Source of the DNA: Sulfurimonas sp.
Lineage (GTDB): Bacteria > Campylobacterota > Campylobacteria > Campylobacterales > Sulfurimonadaceae
Assembly: GCF_026991475.1 (NCBI RefSeq)
Contig: NZ_JALXBK010000096.1
Span: forward strand, 1-42,679
Direction of reading: 5' to 3'
Length of the DNA: 42,679 nucleotides
In this document: piece by piece, positions 8,404 through 19,077 of the stretch
How the letters are laid out: each line of letters starts with the position of its first letter
Numbering within the stretch: position 1 is the stretch's first letter
Notes under the pieces: model-generated
What the model saw: only the letters and a program-made list of their open reading frames with translations
Database searches by the model: none
Told to the model about the DNA's origin: nothing
Program-made: the position numbers and the translations under genes

Positions 8404-11400
8404 AATTCTCTTTCTAGTCTTTTTATTTTTTGTTTTACAAAATGGATTATATCTTGATAATCTGCATATATCAAATTTTTATCTTAAAAACAGTTATATT
8501 AGACTTGACAATAAACTTCATATTGCAATTGATGATCTGAAAATCAAACAACAAACAGCATCTAGTAAAAAACTAAGCTTTGAAGAGATTAACAACTATT
8601 TAAAATTAATTCCTAAAATCTTACCATATATAGGCACTCTCACTATTAGTAAAATTGAGGTAGATGATTTTACAGCTAATTTTGATTACTCTTCAAAAAA
8701 AAAGGGGTTACTCCATTTTCACTATAAAAACCTAATTAATTGCAATGCTACACTTTTTACAAAAAACAGTAATTTAGCTATTCATATTCATGACTTAAAT
8801 AGTAGCAGATATAAAACTAGAATCAATGGCAATATTGTTATAAACACCACTACTTTAAAACAATATACAAAATTAAATATTTCACTAAATAATGATGCAA
8901 ATTTGATTCTGAATGCTATATCTGATGAAAATCATCTGCGTTACACTATAAAATCACACAATGATATTCACAATATTAAAGATCTACTTAATCTTATTCC
9001 TTTTAATAAAGATGTTAAGTACTGGGCGAATGATGCAATTGAAGCAAAATATGTAACAATAAAAAAAGTGAATGGGGAAATCAACTTTAATGATATGAAG
9101 AATGCCTATAAACATATCTACTTAAACGCAGTGGTTCACTCTTTAAAATATAGATACAATCCAAAACTTGCAACTATTGATAGTAAGCAAACAGAGTTAA
9201 AATTTAAAAATGGTGTTCTTTATATTGAACCACAAAAAGCATATACATATAATACATACTTAAAAAACAGTTGGTTAAAAATCGACTTTACAAAAAAACA
9301 TGAGTTTTTAGATCTATATTTGTACTTAGATGGAAAAGTAAATAATGATATATTACATCTTCTGTCTGTATATAAAATAATATTGCCATTTAAGCAAAAT
9401 AGTGGTGTAATAAAAACAGATTTACATTTGAATGTAGATTTACGCACAATTCATGTCAATGTTGATGGAGACTTTTCGCTTAAAAAAGCAAATATTGACT
9501 ATATAGGTCTTAATCTCAATCTTTTTAATAGTCATATTCATCTACATAATAGTGATGTGACAATTAATAAAATGCAGATTAAATATCAAAATATTCTCGA
9601 TACAAATTTAAGTGCTATTTATAATGTCAAAAAAGAGCTTGGTGACATTAGTTTTAAAGTTAATAGCATTAAATATAAAGGATTAAAACTTGACAAATCA
9701 AACTCAAAACTTTATGTTTTATATCACCTCTCAAAAAATAAGAAATTTTTACAACTTAGTAAATCACAATGGAAATATAAAAATCAAGAGATAATAGTTG
9801 ACGCATTTTCTATGCCTTATGATATCAATGATGCTACTATTGTAGTACCTCCGGTAATGATTAGTGCTAAAAATCTCGCACAAACATTTGTTAGCGGTAC
9901 TCTAAATATAAAGAGTAAACATTTAAATTTTGACATAGATCTCTTTAAACTTAATTATGAGAGTTTGAAACTTGAACAAACAGATGTCTACCTTAAAGCA
10001 GAATACGATACTAAACTTACTTTAAACGCAGCAAATAATATTTATATATCTATTAATGGTTCACAATATAAAATCAAGAAGCTTCAAATGATTTTTGATG
10101 ATAAAAGTGCTAGATTACAACGTACTTCAATTGAGATTGGTAAATATATAACTACCAAAATCTATGCAAAATATCTCTTTAATTCCAATAAAGTAAATAT
10201 TGAACTGAATAATTTTATACTCAAGAGTCCAAGAACACAAAGAATTCTTTATAATAATAAAAAGATTAGAGTGCAAGCATTTTTTAGTGACAGAAACATC
10301 ACAGTTAAATCTCCTCAACTCGATGCCACATTTTTTTCAGATAAAGAAAAATGGGGACTTAATCTATTTTCATTGAATACAATAGCAAAAAATTCAGATG
10401 TTTTAAAACAGTTGAATATTTCTAATGGTTCAGTAAGTTTTTATAAAAAAAGCATACAAACAAGTACAAAGTTCCAAGCAGATATCATCTATCCATATTC
10501 AATACTTATGGATAAAAACAAGCAAATTCATAAATATAAAATAGTAGGTAAAATTACTAAAGATAGAAAAATATATATGAATGTAAATAATAGTGTTAAA
10601 ATAAAAATCGACGACAAAGTAAAAATTAATCCCAAAAATTGTGGTATCAATATAAATGAAATAATCAAGCTAGTTAAAAGCATTCAAACAACACAAACCA
10701 ATACAAAATCTTCTGCACCAGCACCTAAAATATATTTAAACGCGACAAATTCATATATATACATAGGAAAAAATAGATATGCAATATCTGATAAAATATA
10801 TATGCAATATATTAACAATATCATTACTGCACAATTAACATATAAAGAAGGACAAGCCGGTTTTAGACTTGCTCACAATAAATTTTATCTCTATGGAAAA
10901 GATTTTAATGACAAATTTATGGAACAATTCTCAGCATTTTCAAAATTTATAGGAGGGAGATTGGATTTTTCCATGCAAGGAACTTTTGATGATTACTCAG
11001 GTGTTTTCTTTATGAACAATACAACAATAGTTGATTATAAACTCTTAAATAATATTCTTGCCTTTGTCAACACTGTTCCCTCTTTAGTAACTTTTTCTTT
11101 ACCAAACTACAATAAAGATGGACTTTATGTAAAAAATGCTTATCTTAATTTTTCATCTAAAAATGGATTAATGAATATTTCTAACCTTTATCTTAACTCA
11201 AAAGAGTTAAAAATTGTAGGGAAAGGAACTGCAAATATAAAACAAAATAAAATCAATTTGTTATTAAATTTAAAAACGGATTTAGCAAGTGATGTTTCAA
11301 AGATTCCATTAGTAGGATATATTATATTTGATGGTAAGAGCCTCTCTACTACATTAAAAGTCACGGGCAAACTAAATAATCCAAAAATACAAACGCAACT

Positions 11401-11512
11401 TGCAAAAGATATAGTTGCAGCACCTTTAAATATTATTAAACGAACACTTACTCTGCCATACAGACTAATTAAAAAGGCAGTAGATAATGTAAGTGGTACT
11501 AGCCATCAATAA
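8333..11512 (+). CDS. large AsmA/YhdP-like envelope protein (DUF3971-type, AsmA-like C-terminus)
   Basis: The protein has 1059 residues. One N-terminal membrane segment (about residues 16-40, rich in F, I, L and V) is followed by a very long, beta-rich periplasmic region with Asn/Lys/Ile repeats. The C-terminus, with GKGTANIKQNKINLLLNLKT, PLVGYIIFDGKSLSTTLKVTG and NPKIQ, is the typical AsmA-like ending. Members of this family (YhdP, TamB, AsmA) are thought to form long hydrophobic grooves that move phospholipid toward the outer membrane. That function is inferred here from family only. Neighbours mltG, the Lol-type permease, secA and lolA also serve the envelope. The start is uncertain: ATG 8333 has only a weak AGG, and ATG 8375 is an alternative. 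Both lie inside the divergent mltG. Confidence 0.72.
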   Translation: MRDRVIIKIISKIYMSIVSFFSFIILFLVFLFFVLQNGLYLDNLHISNFYLKNSYIRLDNKLHIAIDDLKIKQQTASSKKLSFEEINNYLKLIPKILPYIGTLTISKIEVDDFTANFDYSSKKKGLLHFHYKNLINCNATLFTKNSNLAIHIHDLNSSRYKTRINGNIVINTTTLKQYTKLNISLNNDANLILNAISDENHLRYTIKSHNDIHNIKDLLNLIPFNKDVKYWANDAIEAKYVTIKKVNGEINFNDMKNAYKHIYLNAVVHSLKYRYNPKLATIDSKQTELKFKNGVLYIEPQKAYTYNTYLKNSWLKIDFTKKHEFLDLYLYLDGKVNNDILHLLSVYKIILPFKQNSGVIKTDLHLNVDLRTIHVNVDGDFSLKKANIDYIGLNLNLFNSHIHLHNSDVTINKMQIKYQNILDTNLSAIYNVKKELGDISFKVNSIKYKGLKLDKSNSKLYVLYHLSKNKKFLQLSKSQWKYKNQEIIVDAFSMPYDINDATIVVPPVMISAKNLAQTFVSGTLNIKSKHLNFDIDLFKLNYESLKLEQTDVYLKAEYDTKLTLNAANNIYISINGSQYKIKKLQMIFDDKSARLQRTSIEIGKYITTKIYAKYLFNSNKVNIELNNFILKSPRTQRILYNNKKIRVQAFFSDRNITVKSPQLDATFFSDKEKWGLNLFSLNTIAKNSDVLKQLNISNGSVSFYKKSIQTSTKFQADIIYPYSILMDKNKQIHKYKIVGKITKDRKIYMNVNNSVKIKIDDKVKINPKNCGININEIIKLVKSIQTTQTNTKSSAPAPKIYLNATNSYIYIGKNRYAISDKIYMQYINNIITAQLTYKEGQAGFRLAHNKFYLYGKDFNDKFMEQFSAFSKFIGGRLDFSMQGTFDDYSGVFFMNNTTIVDYKLLNNILAFVNTVPSLVTFSLPNYNKDGLYVKNAYLNFSSKNGLMNISNLYLNSKELKIVGKGTANIKQNKINLLLNLKTDLASDVSKIPLVGYIIFDGKSLSTTLKVTGKLNNPKIQTQLAKDIVAAPLNIIKRTLTLPYRLIKKAVDNVSGTSHQ

Positions 11513-11529
11513 GTACCTAAGCATCATAA

Positions 11530-12732
11530 CTATTCGTTTCTAAGAACAGTAAGTATATCTACTTCACTTGCTTTTTTAGCAGGATAATAAGAAGAAGCAA
11601 CTACAATTACAAAAGCTCCAACAATAATCATGAAAAAATCCCAAAGGCTTAAATCTAAGGGTAAAGTTGATGTAGGGTAGACATCTTTGGGTAAGGAAAC
11701 TATATCGAAATTACTTAAAATCCAGATGCCACTTAAGCCTAAAACAGTTCCTGCAATTATGCCTCCAATACCAATAACAACACCAAGATATAAAAATACC
11801 TTTTTTACCTCACCCGTTGTTGCACCAAGAGACAAGAGTAATGCAATTTCGCCACGCCTATTCATTACGGTCATAAGTAAAGATGAAATTATATTTATGG
11901 CTGCGATTAGAATAATGAGCATTAAAACAATAAAAAGAGAAGTTTTTTCCATTTCAAGAGCAGCAAAAAAATTAAGATTATCTTCCCACCAACCTTTGAC
12001 CGTAGTAGTAATTGGAAGTGCCTTTTGAATTCTTTTTATATCTTCATGTGGATTTTGTGAATATATATGGATTCCATCGTACTCATTTCGTGGCATATTT
12101 AAAATAAGTTGCAAAGATGCTAATGTAGTGTAAGAGTAAGCCTTATCGTAAGCAGACAAGCCAGAGTCAAATACAGAGCGTACATGAAATCTTTTTATTT
12201 TAGGAGTTACAGAGAGTCCTCCTGGTTCTAAATTTGTAAAAATATACATAAGTTTATCGTTGGTATTGAGGTCAAACTCTTCTTTTAGGCTATGTCCAAT
12301 AAGCACATCAAATTTCTTAAAATGATGTCCATCAATAGCCTTTTTCAGGACAGAATTAACACTCTTTTCATCATCAAAATTTACACCAAAAAGATAACCA
12401 CCTTCTAGTTTTCTTCCACTTCTTGCCATAACGGACGATTGAACATAAGGACTAAATTTTAAATTTGGAAATTTTGATTCTAAATCTATAAGAAGGTTTT
12501 GATTTACTGAACCATAAAATTTGGGAAGTATAGTCAAGGGATAATTCATAATAGTAAGTTTATGCTTAAATTCTTTATCAAAACCATTCATAAGTGCCAT
12601 GGCAATAAGAAGTACCATAACACCTAAAGTAATCCCTAAAAATGCGAGGAGCGCAGAGATAAAGATAAAAGGCTGTTCTTTATCAAAGCGTAAAAATCTT
12701 TTTACAAGATAAGTTACTACTGAGTGTTTCAA
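11530..12732 (-). CDS. LolC/LolE-type lipoprotein-releasing ABC transporter permease
   Basis: This 400-residue membrane protein has the MacB/FtsX layout. TM1 (about residues 22-47) contains [20 protein letters not shown], followed by NGFDKEF as in LolC/E. A periplasmic domain of about 200 residues comes next, then three C-terminal TM helices ending in [21 protein letters not shown]. LolCDE extracts lipoproteins from the inner membrane and hands them to LolA, encoded 2.7 kb away beyond secA. The ATG lies inside the secA 3' end (4-base overlap), so the two are co-transcribed. The LolD ATPase is not in the window. Whether this permease works as a homodimer or with a partner cannot be told here. 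Confidence 0.82.
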   Translation of the reverse strand: MKHSVVTYLVKRFLRFDKEQPFIFISALLAFLGITLGVMVLLIAMALMNGFDKEFKHKLTIMNYPLTILPKFYGSVNQNLLIDLESKFPNLKFSPYVQSSVMARSGRKLEGGYLFGVNFDDEKSVNSVLKKAIDGHHFKKFDVLIGHSLKEEFDLNTNDKLMYIFTNLEPGGLSVTPKIKRFHVRSVFDSGLSAYDKAYSYTTLASLQLILNMPRNEYDGIHIYSQNPHEDIKRIQKALPITTTVKGWWEDNLNFFAALEMEKTSLFIVLMLIILIAAINIISSLLMTVMNRRGEIALLLSLGATTGEVKKVFLYLGVVIGIGGIIAGTVLGLSGIWILSNFDIVSLPKDVYPTSTLPLDLSLWDFFMIIVGAFVIVVASSYYPAKKASEVDILTVLRNE

Positions 12733-15323
12733 GAGGCAAATACACCTTTTTTAGGACCACTCTTACCACAACATTGTTTATATTTTTTTCCACTGCCACA
12801 TGGGCAAGGTTCATTTCTTGCTATTTTTTTCTCTATTACTGGTAAATCATCTTCAGCATCAATATCTACATCATCACGAAGGTTAAAGTGCATTAACGCC
12901 TCTTGAGCACGTTTTTCTTCTTCTAGTTGTTGGGCAAGTTTTGCCGCTTCTTCTTCTGCTGTTTCAACTTGAAATTGAATAATATGAAGCGTTCTAATAG
13001 TATTAAACTTAATATCATTAATAAGTTCACCAAAAAGATTAAAACTCTCCTTCTTGTACTCTACTAAAGGATCTTTTTGATTATATGCACGTAAGCGAAT
13101 ACCTGTTTTCATATTATCCATTGCATATAGATGTTCTCTCCATGAATTATCAAGTTCTTTAAGATAAAACTCTTTTTCTATTGCTTGGCGTGTTTCTTCA
13201 TCTATAACACTCATTTTTTCATCATAAGATGTTTTTAAAATTTCTAAAACTTTTGTAAATAACTCTTCATATTCTAAATCTTTTAAAACATCAAGATCTA
13301 GATCAAAATTCGTTTGTTCTTTGAGTAATTCAGCAAGTTTTTCAAGATTAAAATCTTCTGCATCTGAACCTTCATATATATCCGCAAGAGAAAAAAGATT
13401 TATTAACCACTCTTCTCTAATTTCATTTACTTTTGATGTAATATCATACTCATCACTTAAGAGTTGATTTCTAAATTTATATACAATTTTTCTCTGCTCA
13501 TTTGCAACATCATCATATTCAACGATTTGCTTACGACCTTCATAGTGCATATTTTCAACTTTTTTCTGTGCTTTTTCTACTGCACGAGTCACCATTTTAG
13601 ACTCTATATATTCACCATCTTCAACACCAAGTCTTTCCATAATAGATTTAATCTTGTCTGAACCAAAAATTCTTAAGAGATTATCTTCTAAAGAGAGATA
13701 AAACTGTGTAGTACCAGGATCACCTTGACGACCTGAACGTCCACGGAGTTGATTATCAATTCGTCTATTTTCATGTCTTTCTGTACCAATAATATAGAGA
13801 CCACCAAGATCTTTTACCTCTTGATCTACTTTAATATCAACACCACGCCCTGCCATATTAGTTGCAATAGTTACAGCACCTTTAGCACCAGCATGCTTAA
13901 TAATTTCACCCTCTTGAGCATGATTTTTTGCATTAAGTACGGTATGTGCAATTTTTTTCTCTTTTAAAAGCTCATGTAAAAGTTCAGACTTTTCAATCGA
14001 AGCAGTACCAATAAGTACAGGTTGTCCAGTTTTTGCAAGTTTTTTTATTGTCTCAATAGCTGCGCCAAACTTTTCTTCTTCTGTTTTATAGATAAGATCA
14101 TTTAAATCTTCTCTTAAAATTGGAATATTTGTAGGAATAGAGACAACATCAAGTGAATAAATCTCTGCAAATTCTGTTGCCTCAGTCTCTGCTGTTCCTG
14201 TCATACCTGCTAACTTATCATACATTCTAAAGTAGTTCTGAAATGTAATGTCTGCAAGTGTTTGTGTCTCTTCTTTTATTTCAACTGCCTCTTTCGCTTC
14301 AAGCGCTTGATGCAATCCTTCTGAAAATCTTCGTCCTTCACTTAAACGACCTGTAAATTCATCAACAATAACAACTTCACCATCATTTACAACATAATCC
14401 ACATCTTTTTCAAAAAGGTGATTTGCTTTAAGGGCTTGATCGAGCATATGTGGAAGTGATGCATTTTCAGGAGAGTATAAATTTTCAACACCGAAAAGTT
14501 CTTCAGCTTTTGTAATCCCATCTTCTGTTATTAGAATTATTTTATCTTTCTCATCTACAGTAAAATGTGTCTCTTTTTCAAGTTGTACAGCAATAGAATT
14601 TGCACGGATATAATCTTGCATATTTTGATTTGTTGGACCAGAAATAATAAGTGGCGTTCTTGCTTCATCAATTAAAATGGAATCGACTTCATCAACAATT
14701 ACAAAATTATGTCCGCGTTGTACCATTTGATCACGAGAATAACTCATATTGTCTCTTAGAAAATCAAATCCAAACTCATTGTTTGTACCATAAGTAATAT
14801 CAGCTTCGTAAGCCTCTCTTTTTTGAGCAGGATCATTCATATCTTCTAAAATTGTTCCAACACTATAGCCTAGAAAATTATAGAGTGGTGCCATCTCATT
14901 TGCATCACGCGAAGCAAGATAATCATTTACCGTAACTAAATGAACACCTTTGTTTGTCATTGCATTTAATGTAATCGCCAAAGTTGCTACAAGTGTTTTA
15001 CCCTCACCTGTTTTCATCTCAGCTATACGCCCTTCGTGAAGAACCATACCACCTATAAGCTGTACATCAAAATGACGCATACCCAATACACGATGTGATG
15101 ATTCCCTTGTTATTGCAAAAGAATCAAAGAGTACATCATCAAGTGTTTTTTCTTCATTTAACACACTCTCTTTTAAAGCTTCAAACGCAGCTTGAAGTTC
15201 CTCATCACTAAGCGCTTTATATTTCTCTTCTAGCGCATTTATCTTATTAACTTTTTTTACATATTTTTTTAATTCTCGGTCATTTGCAGTACCAAATACC
15301 TTACCCATGAATGCTTGTAGCAT
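12729..15323 (-). CDS. secA: protein translocase motor SecA
   Basis: From the preferred start this is an 864-residue SecA. It contains Walker A TGEGKT (about 105-110), the DEAD-like VDEVDS, the arginine-finger region [13 protein letters not shown], and the C-terminal zinc-binding SecB/lipid-interacting motif [14 protein letters not shown]. SecA drives post-translational export through SecYEG. An ATG 18 bases upstream (15341) gives 870 residues but has no ribosome site and coincides with the likely -10 of the secA promoter. The ATG at 15323 has AAGG 6 bases before it and is chosen. The gene overlaps the Lol-type permease by 4 bases and is divergent from lolA. Confidence 0.97.
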   Translation of the reverse strand: MLQAFMGKVFGTANDRELKKYVKKVNKINALEEKYKALSDEELQAAFEALKESVLNEEKTLDDVLFDSFAITRESSHRVLGMRHFDVQLIGGMVLHEGRIAEMKTGEGKTLVATLAITLNAMTNKGVHLVTVNDYLASRDANEMAPLYNFLGYSVGTILEDMNDPAQKREAYEADITYGTNNEFGFDFLRDNMSYSRDQMVQRGHNFVIVDEVDSILIDEARTPLIISGPTNQNMQDYIRANSIAVQLEKETHFTVDEKDKIILITEDGITKAEELFGVENLYSPENASLPHMLDQALKANHLFEKDVDYVVNDGEVVIVDEFTGRLSEGRRFSEGLHQALEAKEAVEIKEETQTLADITFQNYFRMYDKLAGMTGTAETEATEFAEIYSLDVVSIPTNIPILREDLNDLIYKTEEEKFGAAIETIKKLAKTGQPVLIGTASIEKSELLHELLKEKKIAHTVLNAKNHAQEGEIIKHAGAKGAVTIATNMAGRGVDIKVDQEVKDLGGLYIIGTERHENRRIDNQLRGRSGRQGDPGTTQFYLSLEDNLLRIFGSDKIKSIMERLGVEDGEYIESKMVTRAVEKAQKKVENMHYEGRKQIVEYDDVANEQRKIVYKFRNQLLSDEYDITSKVNEIREEWLINLFSLADIYEGSDAEDFNLEKLAELLKEQTNFDLDLDVLKDLEYEELFTKVLEILKTSYDEKMSVIDEETRQAIEKEFYLKELDNSWREHLYAMDNMKTGIRLRAYNQKDPLVEYKKESFNLFGELINDIKFNTIRTLHIIQFQVETAEEEAAKLAQQLEEEKRAQEALMHFNLRDDVDIDAEDDLPVIEKKIARNEPCPCGSGKKYKQCCGKSGPKKGVFAS

Positions 15324-15341
15324 TTGCAACCTTATTGTCAT

Positions 15342-15363
15342 ACTATATAATTTACTATATAGT
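15342..15363 (-). promoter_or_regulatory. secA promoter region with an inverted repeat
   Basis: Arms ACTATATA (15342-15349) and TATATAGT (15356-15363) form an inverted repeat around 6 bases. On the minus strand it ends in TATAGT (15347-15342), a good -10 hexamer about 20 bases before the chosen secA ATG. Transcription would start at roughly 15335, which supports ATG 15323 over 15341. The symmetry may be fortuitous in AT-rich DNA, or it may be an operator in the secA/lolA divergent gap. Confidence 0.5.
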
Positions 15364-15424
15364 AGTTATTTAAATTGCTTTATTTTATCACATTAAACAT
15401 AATAAAAAGTATAAATAGATAATT

Positions 15425-15433
15425 TGCTATAAT
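15425..15433 (+). promoter_or_regulatory. lolA promoter, extended -10 TGCTATAAT
   Basis: TGCTATAAT is an extended -10 element about 20 bases before the lolA ATG. The AAAGGAGAGAG ribosome site follows directly. The leader would be only about 12-14 bases. There is no clear -35, as is usual in Campylobacterota promoters. Confidence 0.65.
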
Positions 15434-15452
15434 TTCTTATCAAAGGAGAGAG

Positions 15453-15968
15453 ATGAAAAAGTTACTATTCTTAGCACTTGTGACAGTTACTGCTCAAGCA
15501 AGCATTAAAAACATTCAATATTTTGAAGCTAATTTTACTCAAAATATAGTCGATGATGAAAATAAAACCATTACATACAAAGGGCATATTAAAGCAGCAA
15601 AACCACAATATGCTCTGTGGCAATATAAATCACCAGTAGATAAACAAGTTTATATACTTCCTCATAAAATTGTTATAGTAGAACCAGAATTAGAACAGGC
15701 TATTATTAAAAGGATAGGCGATAATTTTGATTTTTTCTCTTTAATAAAAAATGCAAAAAAGATAGACAATAAACATTACCTTGCGAATTTTCGAGGAAAA
15801 AATTATTTAATCACTATAAATAATAGTATTTTAGTCTCTATATCATACAAAGATGAGCTTGACAATAAAATCACTATAAACTTTACAAATACAAATACAG
15901 ATAAAAAAATAGAAGAAAAAAGCTTTATACCACAAATCCCAGAAGATTACGATTTGATTAAAGAGTAA
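15453..15968 (+). CDS. lolA: outer-membrane lipoprotein carrier LolA
   Basis: This 171-residue periplasmic protein has a clear Sec signal peptide, MKKLLFLALVTVTAQA, probably cleaved before Ser17. The mature part has the LolA pattern: YFEANFTQNIVDDENKTITYKG, then PQYALWQYKSPVDKQVYILPHKIVIVEPELEQAIIK, as in LolA chains with KPDLFRW. It carries lipoproteins from LolCDE to the outer membrane. It is divergent from secA and convergent with acnB, and starts after a strong AAAGGAGAG site and an extended -10. LolA is weakly conserved in sequence. The call uses motif spacing, signal peptide and the nearby Lol-type permease. Confidence 0.82.
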   Translation: MKKLLFLALVTVTAQASIKNIQYFEANFTQNIVDDENKTITYKGHIKAAKPQYALWQYKSPVDKQVYILPHKIVIVEPELEQAIIKRIGDNFDFFSLIKNAKKIDNKHYLANFRGKNYLITINNSILVSISYKDELDNKITINFTNTNTDKKIEEKSFIPQIPEDYDLIKE

Positions 15969-15970
15969 AA

Positions 15971-15995
15971 GAGAAACAGAATGATTCTGCTTCTC
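15971..15995 (-). terminator. acnB Rho-independent terminator
   Basis: GAGAA-x-CAGAA-TGA-TTCTG-x-TTCTC forms two stacked 5-bp helices with a single mismatch. On the minus strand it is followed by TTTTACTCTTT. It lies between the converging lolA and acnB ends, 3 bases after the lolA stop, and should end the acnB transcript. It may also serve lolA, although the plus side lacks a U-run. Confidence 0.72.
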
Positions 15996-15998
15996 GTT

Positions 15999-16029
15999 AA
16001 GATTATAAACTAGTTAAGTTTATAATCTT
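15999..16029. repeat. 13-bp inverted repeat covering the end of acnB
   Basis: AAGATTATAAACT (15999-16011) and AGTTTATAATCTT (16017-16029) are perfect complements around 5 bases. The acnB stop codon (16010-16012) and its last codons lie inside the structure. With the hairpin at 15971-15995 it makes a tandem stem-loop between the converging lolA and acnB genes. Confidence 0.7.
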
Positions 16030-18556
16030 GAATAAGGTTAAAGTTAAGATATTTATAAATATCATCTTCTTTACCTTGAATTTTTTGCGTCAATGCAATA
16101 TACTCTTCTTTTGTTGGAATTTTACCAAGAAGAGAACATACCGCAGCAAGCTCTGCTGAACCTAAATACACTTGTGCACCTTTACCTAAACGGTTATCAA
16201 AGTTACGCGTTGATGTTGAAAATACAATAGCATTGTCAGCAACACGCGCTTGATTACCCATACATAAAGAACATCCAGGAATTTCAGTTCTAGCACCAGC
16301 AGCACCAAATAGAGAGTAGTATCCCTCCTCTGTTAGCTGTTTTGCATCCATTTTTGTTGGTGGACATACCCATAGGCGTGTTGGTACAGCACCCTCACCT
16401 TTTAGAACTTCACCTAATGCACGATAGTGACCAATATTTGTCATACAAGAACCAACAAATACTTCATCAATTTTCGTCGGTCTATCAGATGCTAAAACTT
16501 CTGAAAGTGTTGCTACATCATCTGGATCATTAGGACATGCTAAAATTGGCTCTGTAATCTCATTTAAATCAATTTCAATTACTGCCGCATATTCAGCGTT
16601 TTCATCTGCAGTCATTAAGGTTGGATTTGCTAACCACTCTTCCATTTTAGCAATACGACGACGAAGTGTTCTATGATCTTCATAACCAGCATCAATCATC
16701 TGCTCTAAAAGTACAACATTTGATTTTAAATATTCAATAACGGGTTCTTTGTTAAGTTGTACTGTACATGCTGCAGCCGATCTCTCAGCGGAAGCATCTG
16801 AAAGTTCAAATGCCTGCTCAGCTTTTAAATTAGGAAGCCCCTGAATCTCTAAAATACGACCAGCAAAGATATTTTTCTTACCTTTTTTTTCAACAGTTAA
16901 AAGTCCTTCTTTAATTGCTTGATGAGGAATAGCATTTACAAGATCACGAAGTGTAATACCTGCTTGCATTTCACCTTTAAATTTTACAAGAACAGACTCA
17001 GGCATCGTAAGTGGCATAGAACCTGTAACAGCTGCAAACGCAACAATTCCAGATCCACCAGGAAAAGAGATACCGATAGGAAAACGTGTATGACTATCTG
17101 CACCAGTACCAACAGTATCTGGAAGAACCATTCTATTTAACCATGAATGAATAACACCATCACCAGGACGAAGAGCAACACCTGAACGATTTGCTATAAA
17201 ATCAGGAAGTGTATGGTGCATTGTTACATCTGATGGTTTTGGATATGCAGCTGTATGACAAAATGATTGCATTACCAAATCAGCATTAAATCCAAGTGCT
17301 GCTAGCTCTTTAATTTCATCTCTTGTCATAGGTCCTGTTGTATCTTGAGAACCTACTGTACTCATTTCAGGTTCTACATACATACCTGGGCGAACACCTG
17401 CTAAACCAGAAGCCTTTCCAACCATCTTTTGTGCAAGAGTGTAACCTTTTCCATTATCTTCTGGTTGCTCAGCTGTAAGGAAAATGTCAGTTGCATCAAA
17501 TCCTAAAACACCGCGAGCTTTTGAAGTAAGACCACGACCAATAATTAAAGGAATACGTCCACCAGCACGAACTTCATCAGTAATTGTATTTGGACGAAGA
17601 TTAAAAGTTGCAATACACTCACCATTTTTATGTGCTTCCCCTTTATATGGAAAGATATCAATTACATCACCGGTCTCCATTTGTGTTACATCAAGTTCTA
17701 AAGGAAGTGCACCTGAATCTTCTGCTGTTGCAAAAAATATAGGAGCAATAGTTCCGCCCAGAATAACGCCACCAGTACGTTTATTTGGAACACCCGGAAT
17801 GTCTTCACCCATATGCCATTGAACAGAGTTAATACCCGACTTTCTTGATGAACCAGTTCCAACAACATCACCAACATAAGCAACTGGATGACCAAGTTCT
17901 TTTAATTTATTAATAGTACCTATTGGATCTTCCATTTTAGCTGCCAGCATAGAGTTTGCATGCAGAGGAATATCTGAACGAGTAAAAGCTTCTGAGGCAG
18001 GAGATAAATCATCTGTATTTGTTTCACCAGCAACTTTAAATACCGTTACAGTGATTTTTTCAGCTAAAGCAGGTTTTGAAGTGAACCATTCAGCTTCTGC
18101 CCAAGATGCTAAAACTTGACTAGCTGCGTTTAGACCCTGTTTGTGTAACTCTTCAACATCATTAAACGCATCATAAACAAGAAGAGTATGTGAAAGTGCG
18201 TCAACTGCTGCTTCAACTACTTTCTTGTTTTTTGAAGATAAACAGTTTACTAGAGGTTTTACGTTATAACCACCAAGCATCATTCCCAACATTTGAACTG
18301 CTTCTTCTGGTGCAATTGATGCTACATGATGCTCCTCAGATGCAACTTCATTTAAAAATGCTGCTTTCACATATGCGGCATCATCAACACCAGGAGAGAC
18401 ACGGTTACGTAAAAGTTCAAGCATCTCTGCTACATTTTCACCTACTTTGATTGACTCAATTACATCTACAGTTTGTGCAGCAGTAAGTGGTAAAGGTGGA
18501 ACACCTAAAGCTTCTCTTTGCGCTACATGCGCTTTATACTCTTCAATAAATCCCAT
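16010..18556 (-). CDS. acnB: aconitate hydratase B
   Basis: This 848-residue protein is AcnB-length and has the AcnB domain order, with the HEAT-like domain first. The active-site segment [11 protein letters not shown] is followed by the [4Fe-4S] ligands Cys704 ([10 protein letters not shown]) and Cys762/Cys765 (PGCSLCMGN). It interconverts citrate and isocitrate, so it supplies Icd in either cycle direction. It stands apart from the TCA block, with an AGGAA ribosome site and its own -10 TATAAT about 30 bases upstream. Two copies of a GTGTTACA-type element lie further up (see separate entry). It ends within a pair of stem-loops against lolA. Confidence 0.97.
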   Translation of the reverse strand: MGFIEEYKAHVAQREALGVPPLPLTAAQTVDVIESIKVGENVAEMLELLRNRVSPGVDDAAYVKAAFLNEVASEEHHVASIAPEEAVQMLGMMLGGYNVKPLVNCLSSKNKKVVEAAVDALSHTLLVYDAFNDVEELHKQGLNAASQVLASWAEAEWFTSKPALAEKITVTVFKVAGETNTDDLSPASEAFTRSDIPLHANSMLAAKMEDPIGTINKLKELGHPVAYVGDVVGTGSSRKSGINSVQWHMGEDIPGVPNKRTGGVILGGTIAPIFFATAEDSGALPLELDVTQMETGDVIDIFPYKGEAHKNGECIATFNLRPNTITDEVRAGGRIPLIIGRGLTSKARGVLGFDATDIFLTAEQPEDNGKGYTLAQKMVGKASGLAGVRPGMYVEPEMSTVGSQDTTGPMTRDEIKELAALGFNADLVMQSFCHTAAYPKPSDVTMHHTLPDFIANRSGVALRPGDGVIHSWLNRMVLPDTVGTGADSHTRFPIGISFPGGSGIVAFAAVTGSMPLTMPESVLVKFKGEMQAGITLRDLVNAIPHQAIKEGLLTVEKKGKKNIFAGRILEIQGLPNLKAEQAFELSDASAERSAAACTVQLNKEPVIEYLKSNVVLLEQMIDAGYEDHRTLRRRIAKMEEWLANPTLMTADENAEYAAVIEIDLNEITEPILACPNDPDDVATLSEVLASDRPTKIDEVFVGSCMTNIGHYRALGEVLKGEGAVPTRLWVCPPTKMDAKQLTEEGYYSLFGAAGARTEIPGCSLCMGNQARVADNAIVFSTSTRNFDNRLGKGAQVYLGSAELAAVCSLLGKIPTKEEYIALTQKIQGKEDDIYKYLNFNLIQDYKLN

Positions 18557-18585
18557 AATAATTCCTATGTTTTTAATATTTAGCC

Positions 18586-18679
18586 ATTATATCTTAAAGA
18601 ATTGTGACTTATACAACAGTGTTACACTATGGAACAGTATAATTTTATTTTACTTAGAATATGTGAAAAAATGTAACAC
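18586..18679 (-). promoter_or_regulatory. acnB promoter with paired GTGTTACA elements
   Basis: On the minus strand a TATAAT -10 lies at 18591-18586, about 30 bases before the acnB ATG. Upstream, AGTGTTACACT (18618-18628) is a near-perfect small palindrome. The complement of its GTGTTACA (18619-18626) recurs as TGTAACAC at 18672-18679. The inner palindrome is centred about 35 bases upstream of the -10, where an activator or repressor could act. No regulator is identified. Confidence 0.4.
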
Positions 18680-18681
18680 CT

Positions 18682-19077
18682 TTAAAGTTTTCTCTTTTTC
18701 AGTTCGGAAACAATTATTGCTCTATCTTCGCCATTGTAGTTTTTCTTAAGCCATAGCAGATAAGAGTCAGGTACTTCACTATAGAGCATACCCTTGTATT
18801 TTCCAAAGCTAACTTGTTTAGAAGAATTTGTTTTAGGCAGCTTTTTTTGTGTAATAACAGCATCTATATTTAACGAAGATATAAGCTTTTTAAACTCTGT
18901 AAATGTAATTCTTTTTTGAATAGAAAAAGTAAAACTGTTAAAATAAAAATATCCATGTCGCACAAGAACAAACTTTTGCAGTTCTTGAATTTGTACAACA
19001 CTGAGTTGCTCTAAGTTTTTTACAAAGACACTAAAAGAGTTTGAATACTCCGTAAATACAAGCTCAATTTTTTTCAC
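18682..19077 (-). CDS. small protein with DUF3820-like C-terminus, coupled to ftsK
   Basis: The protein has 131 residues. The first 85 are unrecognised, mixed strand/helix, with a short repeat of aromatic residues (HGYFYFNSFTF). Residues about 90-131 (SFGKYKGMLYSEVPDSYLLW and following) resemble the DUF3820 'FGKYKG...P.sYL.Wl' domain, also seen at the ends of some exonuclease X-like proteins. That domain suggests a nucleic-acid role, which is not proven. The start is GTG, sharing one base with the ftsK stop (TAGTG), so translation is probably coupled. It lies downstream of ftsK and upstream of acnB. Confidence 0.6.
   Translation of the reverse strand: MKKIELVFTEYSNSFSVFVKNLEQLSVVQIQELQKFVLVRHGYFYFNSFTFSIQKRITFTEFKKLISSLNIDAVITQKKLPKTNSSKQVSFGKYKGMLYSEVPDSYLLWLKKNYNGEDRAIIVSELKKRKL

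Noticed and set aside
11495-11517. GGTACT/AGTACC hairpin at the end of the AsmA-like gene as a terminator
   Set aside because: The stem is only 6 bp with an 11-base loop and no U-run on either side.
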